The notes beneath the pieces are model-generated. The model was not told where the DNA came from, did not search any database, and saw only the letters and a list, made by a program, of their open reading frames with translations. Below are positions 26,293 to 34,651 of a DNA stretch of 64,000 bases, piece by piece. Location: contig JAJFFF010000049.1 of the NCBI GenBank assembly GCA_021776785.1, positions 1 through 64,000 on the forward strand. The letters are read 5' to 3'. Position numbers and translations under genes: made by a program. The DNA comes from Planctomycetota bacterium (GTDB lineage: Bacteria; Planctomycetota; PLA2). Positions within the stretch are counted from its first letter, which is position 1; every line of letters begins with the position of its first letter.

Positions 26293-26906
26293 GCCACGCA
26301 CTCCAACGCCGCCACGACGGTGCGTATCTCGTCCGCAAGATCATCGACCGGCCGCGTCGCGTCCAATATTGTGCCGCGCGCTCCGAGACGTTCGATCTCC
26401 ACGCGGAAGCCCGCGCGCACGCGTTCGTGATAGGCAAGCGGACGCGACTCGATGCGATCGCGTTTGGAACCGACGCGGCCCAACCCGACATGCGGCGCGA
26501 GATCCAAGAGGAACACGTGGTCCGGTTCCACGCCGCCCGTCGCGGCCTGCGAAACCGATCGCACCGCGTCCAGGTCAAGCCCGAGACCGTGTCCTTGGTA
26601 CGCGGCCGTCGAATACCAGAAGCGATCGAGGATCACGACCTCGCCCGCTTCCAGTGCGGGCGCAATACGCGTGGCCATCAAGTGGCTACGCGCGGCCTGA
26701 TAGAGAAGCATCTCCGCCATCGGCGCGAGATCGGTTTCGGGATCGAGCAACAGCTCGCGGATCGCTTCGCCCGCGGCCGTGGCGCCCGGCTCGCGCAGCG
26801 CGTGGACCGTGCGGCCCTGCTCGCGCAACCACGTAGACAGGCGCGCGGCCTGCGTCGTCTTGCCCGCGCCGTCGGGGCCCTCGATCACCAAAAAACAACC
26901 GCTCAC
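26289..26906 (-). CDS. tmk: Thymidylate kinase
   Basis: Tmk phosphorylates dTMP to dTDP. The length of 205 residues is typical. The P-loop is GPDGAGKTT at residues 10-18, then ALREPGAT (the conserved Arg-Glu-Pro-Gly), YQAARSHL and the LID region (RDRIESR). It overlaps holB by four bases and follows the DnaA-like gene with a 9-base gap, so the three are likely transcribed together from an upstream promoter. Confidence 0.95.
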   Translation of the reverse strand: MSGCFLVIEGPDGAGKTTQAARLSTWLREQGRTVHALREPGATAAGEAIRELLLDPETDLAPMAEMLLYQAARSHLMATRIAPALEAGEVVILDRFWYSTAAYQGHGLGLDLDAVRSVSQAATGGVEPDHVFLLDLAPHVGLGRVGSKRDRIESRPLAYHERVRAGFRVEIERLGARGTILDATRPVDDLADEIRTVVAALECVA

Positions 26907-26915
26907 AAAACCAAC

Positions 26916-27935
26916 TTACGGATCGGGAAGGACGCGGCCCAGCTCCGCCATCACGCACGGCACCGTGTCGTCTCGCTTTTCTTCGCGCTCGATCCAGCGC
27001 ACGGCCTCCCGCACGGCCCGGCGCGAACGCAGGCCAAAGTGGCGCGCAATCTCCTCCTCGTCGCAACCGGCGCGGCACGCGGCCGTCATCGCCGCCCGGC
27101 GTGCGGCGACCACCGAGCGTTTTTTGGCGCCGGCGGCGATGAGGGCGCCATCCACCTCAAACAACCGGGCGGCCGCTTGGATCAACGCATCAAAGGGCTG
27201 CGGGCCCGTCACCGTGATCGCGTCAGGGCTTCCGATGTGCACGGCCGGGGGCAGCTGCAACGGAACCAGGATCCCGCCGAGGAGTCGGTTGGCCAACGCC
27301 GGGCCCAGGTCGCTGCGCGCGCCGGGGTGGTCTTCGACGGCAACCAGCAACTGCCGGCCGCGCGTGGCGACCTCGTCGAGAATCGTGCACAGCGTCCGTT
27401 GAGCGACGTCGCGCGACGCCAGCCGCTCGACTCCGTCGATGATCACAAGCGGTTTGCGCGGCAGGAAACCGCGACTGCGTCCGGCGCGCACCATGTCGAG
27501 ATCGAGGCGCAGCGCGCGCCGCGCTCCGCCCAACACGGCCGCCCAATCGAGAAGCGCGGAACTGCCGCACCCGCGCGGCCCGTAAATGACGAGCAAGTTT
27601 GACTGCTTGAGGTTGCCCGCGACAAATCCGCGGACCGCGCGAATCGCAAACTGGCCGGCGGGTCCATGCAAACGCGGCGGGGCCGACATGCGGCGCCGGG
27701 CGAGCGGTGCGCGCGCGGCAGGGCATGCGATTTCGACATCCTCGCCGAGCACGTCGCGGATTTCTTGCAGATACCGCGCTTCCAACCAGTTCTTTTGGAA
27801 CTGACCGTTCACGCACAGAATGGAATGTCCGTCGCTCGCACGTTGCACATGCGCTTGCTCGAGCCACAAGGACTCGGTGCGCGACGAAACTCGTTTCTGG
27901 AGCCGCTGTAACAGCGCCCCACTGGCTTCCTTCAT
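26916..27935 (-). CDS. DnaA-like protein with degenerate ATPase site
   Basis: 339 residues with a DnaA-type layout. An N-terminal domain I-like region contains FQKNWLEARYLQEI. A AAA+ core follows from about residue 115, then a helical C-terminus around IARHFGLRSRRAVREAVRWIE that resembles a worn DNA-binding domain IV. The Walker A motif reads GPRGCGSS, with Ser instead of Lys, and Walker B reads PLVIIDGVE, with Gly instead of the second acidic residue. These changes should abolish normal ATP binding or hydrolysis. It may be an Hda- or DnaA-paralog regulator rather than an initiator. It lies just upstream of tmk and holB. Confidence 0.7.
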   Translation of the reverse strand: MKEASGALLQRLQKRVSSRTESLWLEQAHVQRASDGHSILCVNGQFQKNWLEARYLQEIRDVLGEDVEIACPAARAPLARRRMSAPPRLHGPAGQFAIRAVRGFVAGNLKQSNLLVIYGPRGCGSSALLDWAAVLGGARRALRLDLDMVRAGRSRGFLPRKPLVIIDGVERLASRDVAQRTLCTILDEVATRGRQLLVAVEDHPGARSDLGPALANRLLGGILVPLQLPPAVHIGSPDAITVTGPQPFDALIQAAARLFEVDGALIAAGAKKRSVVAARRAAMTAACRAGCDEEEIARHFGLRSRRAVREAVRWIEREEKRDDTVPCVMAELGRVLPDP

Positions 27936-27950
27936 GTCGGACCTTTTGCC

Positions 27951-30908
27951 CTACTGTCCGAGCTTTTCTTTCAGCGCGTTGACCCGCGGCTCGTCGTCGA
28001 ACTCTCCTAGCTTGATCGCTTCGTTCAACGCTTTTGTCGCTTCGGCGGCCTGGTCATCCTCGGCTAACACTTCGGCAAGATCGATCCAGCGCCAGCCAAG
28101 CTCGAGCTCCGACGTTTTAGCGTCGCGCAATGCTACACGAACGCGTGCCGTGCGCACGGCCTTTTTCTTCGCGCCCGCCTTGCGATACAGCGGCAGGAGC
28201 GCGGTGTGCATCCGTACGTCAAACAGCGTGATTCCCAACGCCTGCTCCAACGTCGTGATCGCATCTTTGTCGCGCCCCAAACGGATGTACTCCGCGGAGA
28301 GACCGAGGCGACCCTTGATGTCCTTGCTCGCAAACGTCATGGCCGCTTCGAGTTCGCGGAGCGCGGCCGGCTCGTCCTGCACGCTCATGTAATGGCGACG
28401 CAGGAGTGCGTACGGGTTGTTTCCGCTCACGCGAAACGGCCACGCCTTTTTGGCGGCCTTCAGCGTGGCGACGTATTTCTCTGTCGCGCCCTCCTGTAGG
28501 TAGGCGGACGCGAGCAGCATGCGGGCGTCGTAGTCTTCGTGGCCGTCTTCGATGAACTGCTCGAGCAGCTTGCGCGCTTGCGGGCCGCGGCCTGTGCGCC
28601 GCGCCACGTGCGCGCTCAACAGCATGACCAACCGGTGCTTGGCGCCGAGCTCGCGCTGCGCGCGATCGAGGTAGTCGCCCGCGTCGACGAAGCGACGACT
28701 CTGGTAGTACGCCCACGCCAACCGAATCAAGCTCTCGCCGTCTTTCTTGTCTTTGACGACCGCTTTCCGTAGCTCCTTGATCTGCAAGCCGTAGCTCGGA
28801 ACGACGGCGTACGGCGCCATGCGCTTCCCGATGTGCTCCGCGAACGCTTTGTCAAACTCGTCCAAACCGATGTTGAACGACTCGCGGAACACGCGCCGCA
28901 TCGGAACGTCCTTGCCGTAGAGGCGCAGCGCCTTCACGATGCCCGCCTCGCCCGCACGCTCCTGCAAAAACTCCAACATGAGCCCGCCGATGTAGTACGC
29001 GAACCCGACGCGCGGGCCGCGGAACATGGCGTCGAAGCGGCCGATCTTCGGCAGCGTCTTCGTGTGGTAAGCGTCAAAGATCTGACGCTCCATGTTGTCT
29101 TCTTTGCCCCAGCTCACATCGAGCGGCTTCTCCTCGAGCACGCTCAAGCCTTCGGTGAACCAACGCGGCACTTGTCCGCCGCTCAGTTGCAAACTCATGA
29201 CGTGAGCAAACTCGTGGCGCGCGGTCGACGACCACAAAAACGCGCCGGGGCGGAGCGCTTGCGGCGAGTCCAGCGTGATGAGCCCGCCGAAGCAGGCGCC
29301 GAGTGCGGGGATGCCGGGCAAGCCGAGCGTCCGCACGCTGAAGTCATCTGCTTTGCGAAACGTCTCGACCAAAATCGGACGCCGCGGCGTGAACTCGTAA
29401 CGCTTCACCATGTCATCCCAGCAGCCTTCCATCAGCTCGGGCAAGTACATGGACATGATCTCGTGCTCGGCGGGATCGAAACGGAACGTGAAATTCTTGG
29501 TCTTGTGCGTCGTCATCGTATTGGTGACGTACTCAAGAACCTGCAGGAAGTTGTTGCGGATCGGGTGCGAGAACGGGAAGAGCTTTTGGGAGCGTTGCAG
29601 CGCGTCACGCGCCTCTTCGGCGCGTCCGTCGTTCGCCAAAAACACGCCGAGCGTGGCGTGCGCCTCGAAGTTGTGCGGATCGATTTTTAGGCCGCGCCGG
29701 ACCAACTTGCTGGCTGTGTCGTAGCGCCGTTGCCGCGAGGCGACGACCTGCGCGGCAATATGAAATCCCTCGCCGAACTTGGGGTCGATGCGCAAGACCT
29801 CCGCCATTCCTTTTTCGAAGGCGTCGCGGCGGCCGTTGAGTAGCTCGTACGTCGCTTTCAGCGTCAGGAGTTGGCGGTGGAACGCGTCGATCGCGAGTCC
29901 CTTCTCGATTTGCTCGGCGGCGCGCGGGTACTCGTTGTCTTGCAACATGACGCGCGCCACGATGGCGTGCGCGTCGGTGAGCTTGGGATTGATGCGCAGC
30001 GCGTCCTCGCAGAGCTTGCGCGCGCGCCCATCGCTGAATCCGACCAGCTCGGTCTTGGCCGTCTCCACGTAGAGATCGGCGAGATCCGGGTTCCGTTTCG
30101 AGATCAGCGTAAACGTCTTGCGTGCGCGTCCGATGGCGCGTTCGCGATCGACCCGCGAGATGCGAACGAGTTCGACCCATGCTTCCCAATGGCTCGGGTC
30201 GATGTCTTTCGCGAGAGTGACCAGTTCATACGCCGTTTGCGCGTACTCATGGTCCAAGGGGCTCAACTCGACATACATCCGCAGCGCTTTGCCAACGACA
30301 ACCAACTCGCGCGCCATCGGGCGCGCTTTCTCCGGTTGGCGCACCCACTCCTCCGCCTCCTGATTGGCGACGGAGTACGCGTTGAGACGCGCCTTGTAGT
30401 GCGCGGGAAAAGCGTCGAGCACCGTACGCGCATCACCGCGTTGTCCGCGCCGCGCCAACGTTTCGGCGACGACCAGTCGCGCTTGCAATCCTTCGAGGTC
30501 GGGTCCCTCGCCGGACGCGCTCTTGATCACGCCCTTGGCGAGCTCAGCGGCCTGCGAGCTCTGGCCTCGCGCCAAGGCGAGTTCGGCGAGTTGTACTTTC
30601 GCGGCGCGGTTGCTGGGGTGCGCGGCGAGCAATGCCTTGAGCTGGTTCTCGGCTTTTTCGTATGAGCCGTACACGGCCCAACACCGCGCGGTACCGAGAT
30701 GCGCCGTGATGTTGTTCTTGTCGCGTCGGAGCGCTTTTTTGAAGCGCAGGCGGGCCTCTTCGTAGTTGCCCTCGCGCAGGCTGTCCTCGGCGCGCTCTAG
30801 GTAGCGGTCCACGATGTCCGCCACTTCGTCGGGCGGAAGTTCGTCGTCTTGGGCACGAAGGGTGAAGACGAGACAAATAAGCGACAGAAGAGCAAGGCGC
30901 CAGCGCAT
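27951..30908 (-). CDS. TPR protein with gluzincin-type metallopeptidase domain
   Basis: About 985 residues from ATG 30908. A signal peptide (MRWRLALLSLICLVFT) is followed by a long stack of TPR-like helices (30-490). A metallopeptidase domain has the zinc motif HEFAH (about 600) and a downstream Glu in PRWFTEGLSVLEE, the peptidase_MA-like arrangement. A second TPR stack runs to the end. It should act in the periplasm or on the outer face. The ATG 25 codons upstream (30983) would add a charged extension before the signal peptide and is less likely. The DnaA-like gene follows 15 bases downstream on the same strand. Confidence 0.85.
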   Translation of the reverse strand: MRWRLALLSLICLVFTLRAQDDELPPDEVADIVDRYLERAEDSLREGNYEEARLRFKKALRRDKNNITAHLGTARCWAVYGSYEKAENQLKALLAAHPSNRAAKVQLAELALARGQSSQAAELAKGVIKSASGEGPDLEGLQARLVVAETLARRGQRGDARTVLDAFPAHYKARLNAYSVANQEAEEWVRQPEKARPMARELVVVGKALRMYVELSPLDHEYAQTAYELVTLAKDIDPSHWEAWVELVRISRVDRERAIGRARKTFTLISKRNPDLADLYVETAKTELVGFSDGRARKLCEDALRINPKLTDAHAIVARVMLQDNEYPRAAEQIEKGLAIDAFHRQLLTLKATYELLNGRRDAFEKGMAEVLRIDPKFGEGFHIAAQVVASRQRRYDTASKLVRRGLKIDPHNFEAHATLGVFLANDGRAEEARDALQRSQKLFPFSHPIRNNFLQVLEYVTNTMTTHKTKNFTFRFDPAEHEIMSMYLPELMEGCWDDMVKRYEFTPRRPILVETFRKADDFSVRTLGLPGIPALGACFGGLITLDSPQALRPGAFLWSSTARHEFAHVMSLQLSGGQVPRWFTEGLSVLEEKPLDVSWGKEDNMERQIFDAYHTKTLPKIGRFDAMFRGPRVGFAYYIGGLMLEFLQERAGEAGIVKALRLYGKDVPMRRVFRESFNIGLDEFDKAFAEHIGKRMAPYAVVPSYGLQIKELRKAVVKDKKDGESLIRLAWAYYQSRRFVDAGDYLDRAQRELGAKHRLVMLLSAHVARRTGRGPQARKLLEQFIEDGHEDYDARMLLASAYLQEGATEKYVATLKAAKKAWPFRVSGNNPYALLRRHYMSVQDEPAALRELEAAMTFASKDIKGRLGLSAEYIRLGRDKDAITTLEQALGITLFDVRMHTALLPLYRKAGAKKKAVRTARVRVALRDAKTSELELGWRWIDLAEVLAEDDQAAEATKALNEAIKLGEFDDEPRVNALKEKLGQ

Positions 30909-31025
30909 CGCCACATTGTACGTCCGCCGTGCAGCGTCCCGCCCAGAAAGAATGCCGCCGCCGCGAGTGGGAAACGCCCTCAAACTTGCTTGGAGTCTCC
31001 CGCGCGCCTCGTATCATCGACGGCC

Positions 31026-32216
31026 ATGGGATTTCACACTGCAGAACGGATTCGTTCGCTCCCTTCCTACCCGTTTGCTGTCATCAATGAGCGTGTTGCT
31101 GCGCTGCGTGCACAGGGTGTCGCCCCCATCGATTTCGGTGTCGGCGACCCGACGCTCCCGACGCCAACCGTGATTCGCGAGCGCCTCAAAACGGCGGTGG
31201 ATGAGCGGGCCTGTTCCGGGTATCCGAGCTACATCGGGGACGCGGCCTTTCGGACGGCGTGCGCGACGTGGATGAAGGGTCAGTTCGGAACCGACATCGA
31301 TCCCGCGACCGAAATCACGACGACGATCGGCAGCAAAGAGGGGATCTTCAACTTCCCGCTTGGGTTTGTGGAGTCTGGCGACATCGTTTTGTGCCCCGCA
31401 CCGGGGTACCCGCCTTATCAGCGCGGAACCATGTTCGCCGGGGGCACGCCGTACTATCTGCCGCTGCTGCGCGAGAACCACTATCTTCCCGATCTCGAGG
31501 CCATCCCGAGCGACGTCGTCGCCAAGTCGCGCATTTTGTGGCTTTGTTATCCGAACGCCCCGACGGGCGCGCTCGCGCCCGATTCGTTTTTCCAAGACGC
31601 GATTGCATGGGGCCAAAAAAACGACGTGATCGTCGTCAACGACGAGGCGTACATCGATCTCTATTACGAAGAAAAGCCCCGCTCGATTTTGGAGTTCGGC
31701 AAGGAGAACGTCGTCGCATTCCACTCGATGAGCAAACGCAGCGCGATGACGGGGTGGCGCATCGGCTGGACGGCCGGCGACCCCGACATCATCGGTGTGT
31801 TTCGCAAGGTGAAAACCAACATCGACAGCGGGACGCCGACGTTTATTCAGGACGCCTCGATCGCGGGGTTAGAAGACGAGGAGCACGTCGTGCAGATGCG
31901 CGAGGACTATCGCGCCAAGCGCGACATGCTCGCGCAGACGTTTGCGACGCTTGGGTTTGACGACTGCGCGCCGGCGGCCACCATCCATTACTGGCAGCGT
32001 GTGCCCGCGGGCGTCGATGCGGTCGAGTTTGCGACGAAGCTCTTGGACCCGTCCATCGCGGTGGTCTGCACACCGGGGCCGTGGCTCGCCGACAAAGCGG
32101 CGGACGGCACGCACGCCGGCAAAGGCTATGTCCGGTTCTCCATGGTTCCGAGCCAAGACGACACGCGCCGCGCGTGCGACGCGATCCTCGCAAACAAAAC
32201 CAAACTCATCGGCTAG
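31026..32216 (+). CDS. Class I/II aminotransferase, LL-DAP/DapC-like
   Basis: A PLP enzyme of 396 residues from ATG 31026. The N-terminal stretch IDFGVGDPTLPTP, the central PNAPTGALAP, the VNDEAYIDL segment and the cofactor Lys in HSMSKRSAMTGWRIGW are typical of LL-diaminopimelate or N-succinyl-diaminopimelate aminotransferases. It could serve lysine and cell-wall precursor synthesis; asd in this window acts earlier in the same pathway. The frame opens further upstream with a TTG at 30849, but that part overlaps the neighbouring gene's start. It is followed by the five small membrane-protein genes. Confidence 0.9.
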   Translation: MGFHTAERIRSLPSYPFAVINERVAALRAQGVAPIDFGVGDPTLPTPTVIRERLKTAVDERACSGYPSYIGDAAFRTACATWMKGQFGTDIDPATEITTTIGSKEGIFNFPLGFVESGDIVLCPAPGYPPYQRGTMFAGGTPYYLPLLRENHYLPDLEAIPSDVVAKSRILWLCYPNAPTGALAPDSFFQDAIAWGQKNDVIVVNDEAYIDLYYEEKPRSILEFGKENVVAFHSMSKRSAMTGWRIGWTAGDPDIIGVFRKVKTNIDSGTPTFIQDASIAGLEDEEHVVQMREDYRAKRDMLAQTFATLGFDDCAPAATIHYWQRVPAGVDAVEFATKLLDPSIAVVCTPGPWLADKAADGTHAGKGYVRFSMVPSQDDTRRACDAILANKTKLIG

Positions 32217-32242
32217 CTGTGCGGGAGTGGCGACGGGTTGCG

Positions 32243-32608
32243 ATGTCGTTTGCGGCCCTAACGATTGTTTTGTGGGCGGCGTTCGAGATGTGGCGGCACA
32301 CTCACGTGCGCACCGGCCCGCAGATTGTCTTTGGCATCGTCGCGCTCGCGGCCGCGTTGGCGCACGCGCGCACCCGCCGTTTGGAATCGAGCCGACACCG
32401 CAAGTGGCTGCGTCGGACCGCACACAGCGTGCTCGCGCTCGTGATCTTGCCCCTGGGCTGGATGATGAAGGTCATCCTCGACGACCCGGTGACCACCACA
32501 CGCTCCACCACGGTCTGCTTGTTGGTTGTCCTGTGGCTATCGGTTCTGGGGATCTGGTTGCTGTCGATGTCGCGGGCGATTCCGCGCGACCCCACGCGCG
32601 AGTTCTAG
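32243..32608 (+). CDS. Small membrane protein 1 of a tandem set
   Basis: 121 residues from ATG 32243 (GTG 32219 would add eight). Four hydrophobic helices, in two pairs: SFAALTIVLWAAF, IVFGIVALAAALAH, LALVILPLGWMM and LLVVLWLSVLGIW. The protein ends in DPTREF, with a terminal Phe after acidic residues. It is the first of five similar genes and lies 26 bases after the aminotransferase stop. The family is not recognised. Confidence 0.65.
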   Translation: MSFAALTIVLWAAFEMWRHTHVRTGPQIVFGIVALAAALAHARTRRLESSRHRKWLRRTAHSVLALVILPLGWMMKVILDDPVTTTRSTTVCLLVVLWLSVLGIWLLSMSRAIPRDPTREF

Positions 32609-32633
32609 CGGCGATCGGGGTTACGCTAGTCAT

Positions 32634-33047
32634 GTGAGATTGCCGCAAGAGAATCGCGTGCGCAGAGCCGTGCATGGGACGCGGATTGCCGTGGGCGTTT
32701 TATCGCTGGCTGTACCGATCTGGTTCGTGTCGCAGCCTCCGTTCACGCGAAGTTCTTTTTGGTGGATCTTAGGAATCACTTCCGTGGTCGCGTACCGGAT
32801 CGACGCCGCCATTTTGCGGCACGATACCCGAGCAAAGCGCGCGCAACGGCAAGCGTTTTCTCGTGCGTTCTTAGGTGCTGCGGTCGTGATCTGGATCCCG
32901 ATCCTGCTCAAGCTCGTCATTACGAGTGAACCCGCCAGCGTCATTTACCGCGTGTTCACGGCGAGCGCGTCCGCTTGGTGCGCCGGCGTCGGCCTCTGGC
33001 TGCTCCTGTCCAGTCGCGTGCGCGACGAAGCGATCGACGTCTTTTGA
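32634..33047 (+). CDS. Small membrane protein 2 of a tandem set
   Basis: 137 residues from GTG 32634. Four hydrophobic helices, including VGVLSLAVPIWFV, FWWILGITSVVAY, AAVVIWIPILLKLVI and CAGVGLWLLL, with a basic stretch between helices 2 and 3. The C-terminus is EAIDVF. It begins 25 bases after gene 1. A possible paralog of genes 1 and 3-5 by layout, although the sequences have drifted. Confidence 0.65.
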   Translation: MRLPQENRVRRAVHGTRIAVGVLSLAVPIWFVSQPPFTRSSFWWILGITSVVAYRIDAAILRHDTRAKRAQRQAFSRAFLGAAVVIWIPILLKLVITSEPASVIYRVFTASASAWCAGVGLWLLLSSRVRDEAIDVF

Positions 33048-33050
33048 GCC

Positions 33051-33413
33051 GTGAAGATACGCGGATTGGTGCGGCTGTTCCTGTTCATGGTGACCGTCGT
33101 CTTCATCTTCGACACAGGGCGGTTCTATGCACCGGACGCGGCAAGCGCGATCCTGATCGGTTCGTTTTTTCTTGGTCTCTTGGTCGCCGTGTTTCTCGAT
33201 CGATTCTTCGATTGGTTCTGGCGATGGCCAAGCGGCGTCCGCAATGTCGGGTGGTTCGGCATCGGCGCGGCGTTCGTTGGAGGGTTCTCTCCGTTTTGGC
33301 CGGAGGCGCAACGGTGGTCGCTTTGGCTCGGACTCTTTTCGCTGTGGGTCGTCTGGAAGAGCCAAACCATGGTGCCGCCGGCGCGCCTGGATGAAATGCC
33401 CGATGTCTTTTGA
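33051..33413 (+). CDS. Small membrane protein 3 of a tandem set
   Basis: 120 residues from GTG 33051, only three bases after the stop of gene 2. Four hydrophobic segments: LFLFMVTVVFIF, IGSFFLGLLVAVF, FGIGAAFVGGF and LWLGLFSLWVVW. The C-terminus is LDEMPDVF, almost the same as gene 2 (DVF). The tight spacing points to a single transcript and coupled translation. Confidence 0.65.
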   Translation: MKIRGLVRLFLFMVTVVFIFDTGRFYAPDAASAILIGSFFLGLLVAVFLDRFFDWFWRWPSGVRNVGWFGIGAAFVGGFSPFWPEAQRWSLWLGLFSLWVVWKSQTMVPPARLDEMPDVF

Positions 33414-33451
33414 GCAGTCGCTGCGTGCTCACGGGGCACTACACTAGGCGC

Positions 33452-33826
33452 GTGCGCCTTTTGTTATCTGTTCTCGCCGTTGCGATTCCGTCCGGCGCGG
33501 TCACCGAAGCGGCCACGTCCGGATCCGCTCCGGTGGGAGTCTTGGTCGGCATTGTCGCGGGGATTGTTCTGCATGTTGCTTTGAAGTCGCGCGAACACGT
33601 GTCCCGTATTCGATTCCGCCGTCGCGGGGGCATCGTCTGCATTGTCGCGGCGACCGCCGCGATCGTCGGGTGGGTCGCACCCCTCGCCGCGCCCAGCAAG
33701 ATGTTGGACACCGACCTCACGCTGTTTTGGGCCGCGTGCGGCCTGGCGCCGCTCGGGTTTCGCCTGTTGTTGGACACCCGACTCGACCCGAAGAAGACCA
33801 CACGCGAAGTCGTCGAGCAATTCTAG
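33452..33826 (+). CDS. Small membrane protein 4 of a tandem set
   Basis: 124 residues from GTG 33452; a TTG at 33410 overlapping gene 3's stop is the alternative and would add 14 residues. Four hydrophobic segments: LLLSVLAVAIPSG, VGVLVGIVAGIVLHV, IVCIVAATAAIVGWV and FWAACGLAPLGF. It ends in REVVEQF. Its stop overlaps gene 5's GTG by one base (TAGTG). Confidence 0.6.
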   Translation: MRLLLSVLAVAIPSGAVTEAATSGSAPVGVLVGIVAGIVLHVALKSREHVSRIRFRRRGGIVCIVAATAAIVGWVAPLAAPSKMLDTDLTLFWAACGLAPLGFRLLLDTRLDPKKTTREVVEQF

Positions 33827-34149
33827 TGAGCACGTCGTTGCTGATCGACATCGCGATGGTCGTCGCGGGCCTCGCGACCGCCCGCATTTTGGTTCGCAAC
33901 GCCGGCGTCTACTTACGCACGCCCATCCGCCTTCGATCCCGTCGCTTCGCCGTGTTGTTTTTTCAAGCCACCTGTGCGTTCGGTGCGCTCGTCCCGTTCT
34001 TTTCGTTCTTCGGGGGGCGGTCGGCCGTCGTCATGACTCTGTGGATGATGGCCATCCTCACGATGCAGGCGGCGGTGTTCTATCTCGCCTCCCTGGTTGT
34101 ACTCCGTCGTCGCGGGCAACGCGAAGCCGCTCAGGTGGACGCGTTTTGA
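33826..34149 (+). CDS. Small membrane protein 5 of a tandem set
   Basis: 107 residues from GTG 33826. Four hydrophobic segments: LLIDIAMVVAGLATA, FAVLFFQATCAFGALV, VVMTLWMMAILTM and VFYLASLVVL. It ends in AAQVDAF. It is the last of the set and its 3' end overlaps the 3' end of a GNAT gene on the opposite strand by 19 bases. Confidence 0.6.
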   Translation: MSTSLLIDIAMVVAGLATARILVRNAGVYLRTPIRLRSRRFAVLFFQATCAFGALVPFFSFFGGRSAVVMTLWMMAILTMQAAVFYLASLVVLRRRGQREAAQVDAF

Positions 34150-34646
34150 CGTTTCCAGCGCAGCACGACAATGTCGCCGAACGCGCCGGGCACCACGTGG
34201 GTCCGGACGAATCCAAGCTTGTGCAGAACGCGCGCGGACGCCGCGTTCGGCGCATCGACCGCTGACTCGATGGTGTCGAAATTGGGTCCGGCGACATCGG
34301 ACGCGAATCGAACAAGCGCCTCGCCCGCCTCCGTGGCGTAGCCGCGTCCGGTGACGCGCTCCAAAAACGCGTAGAGGAGCTGCGGCTTGTCGCTGATTTC
34401 ATCGAACACGCGAAAGCCGGCGAAGCCGATGGCTTCGGGCTCGTCGTCGTAGACCAGCCATAGCCCCACGCCACAAAACGCAAACAGCCGGTCGCTGGTT
34501 TCGACTTCGGCGAGCGCCCACGCACGCGGGACGCTCTCGCCGTCCAACAGATAGCGCCGGATGTGCGGATCGCATGCGAGCGCCCAAAACGAATCAGCGG
34601 ACGCGAGCATCAACCGCTCGAACCGAAGTCGCGCGGAGGACAACAT
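34131..34646 (-). CDS. GNAT-family acetyltransferase
   Basis: 171 residues from ATG 34646. It has the GNAT fold of the RimJ/RimL type: a start with RLRFERLMLASADSFWAL, then the acetyl-CoA loop VTGRGYATEAGEAL and the typical NAASARVLHKLGF near the end. The substrate is unknown. The frame extends upstream into the WYL gene as noise. Its 3' end overlaps the fifth membrane-protein gene tail to tail. Confidence 0.85.
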   Translation of the reverse strand: MLSSARLRFERLMLASADSFWALACDPHIRRYLLDGESVPRAWALAEVETSDRLFAFCGVGLWLVYDDEPEAIGFAGFRVFDEISDKPQLLYAFLERVTGRGYATEAGEALVRFASDVAGPNFDTIESAVDAPNAASARVLHKLGFVRTHVVPGAFGDIVVLRWKRQNAST

Positions 34647-34651
34647 GGGTG

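Noticed and set aside
26016..27602. Plus-strand frame of 528 codons
   Set aside because: Antisense to holB, tmk and the DnaA-like gene; no domain sequence, all three minus-strand genes have clear motifs.
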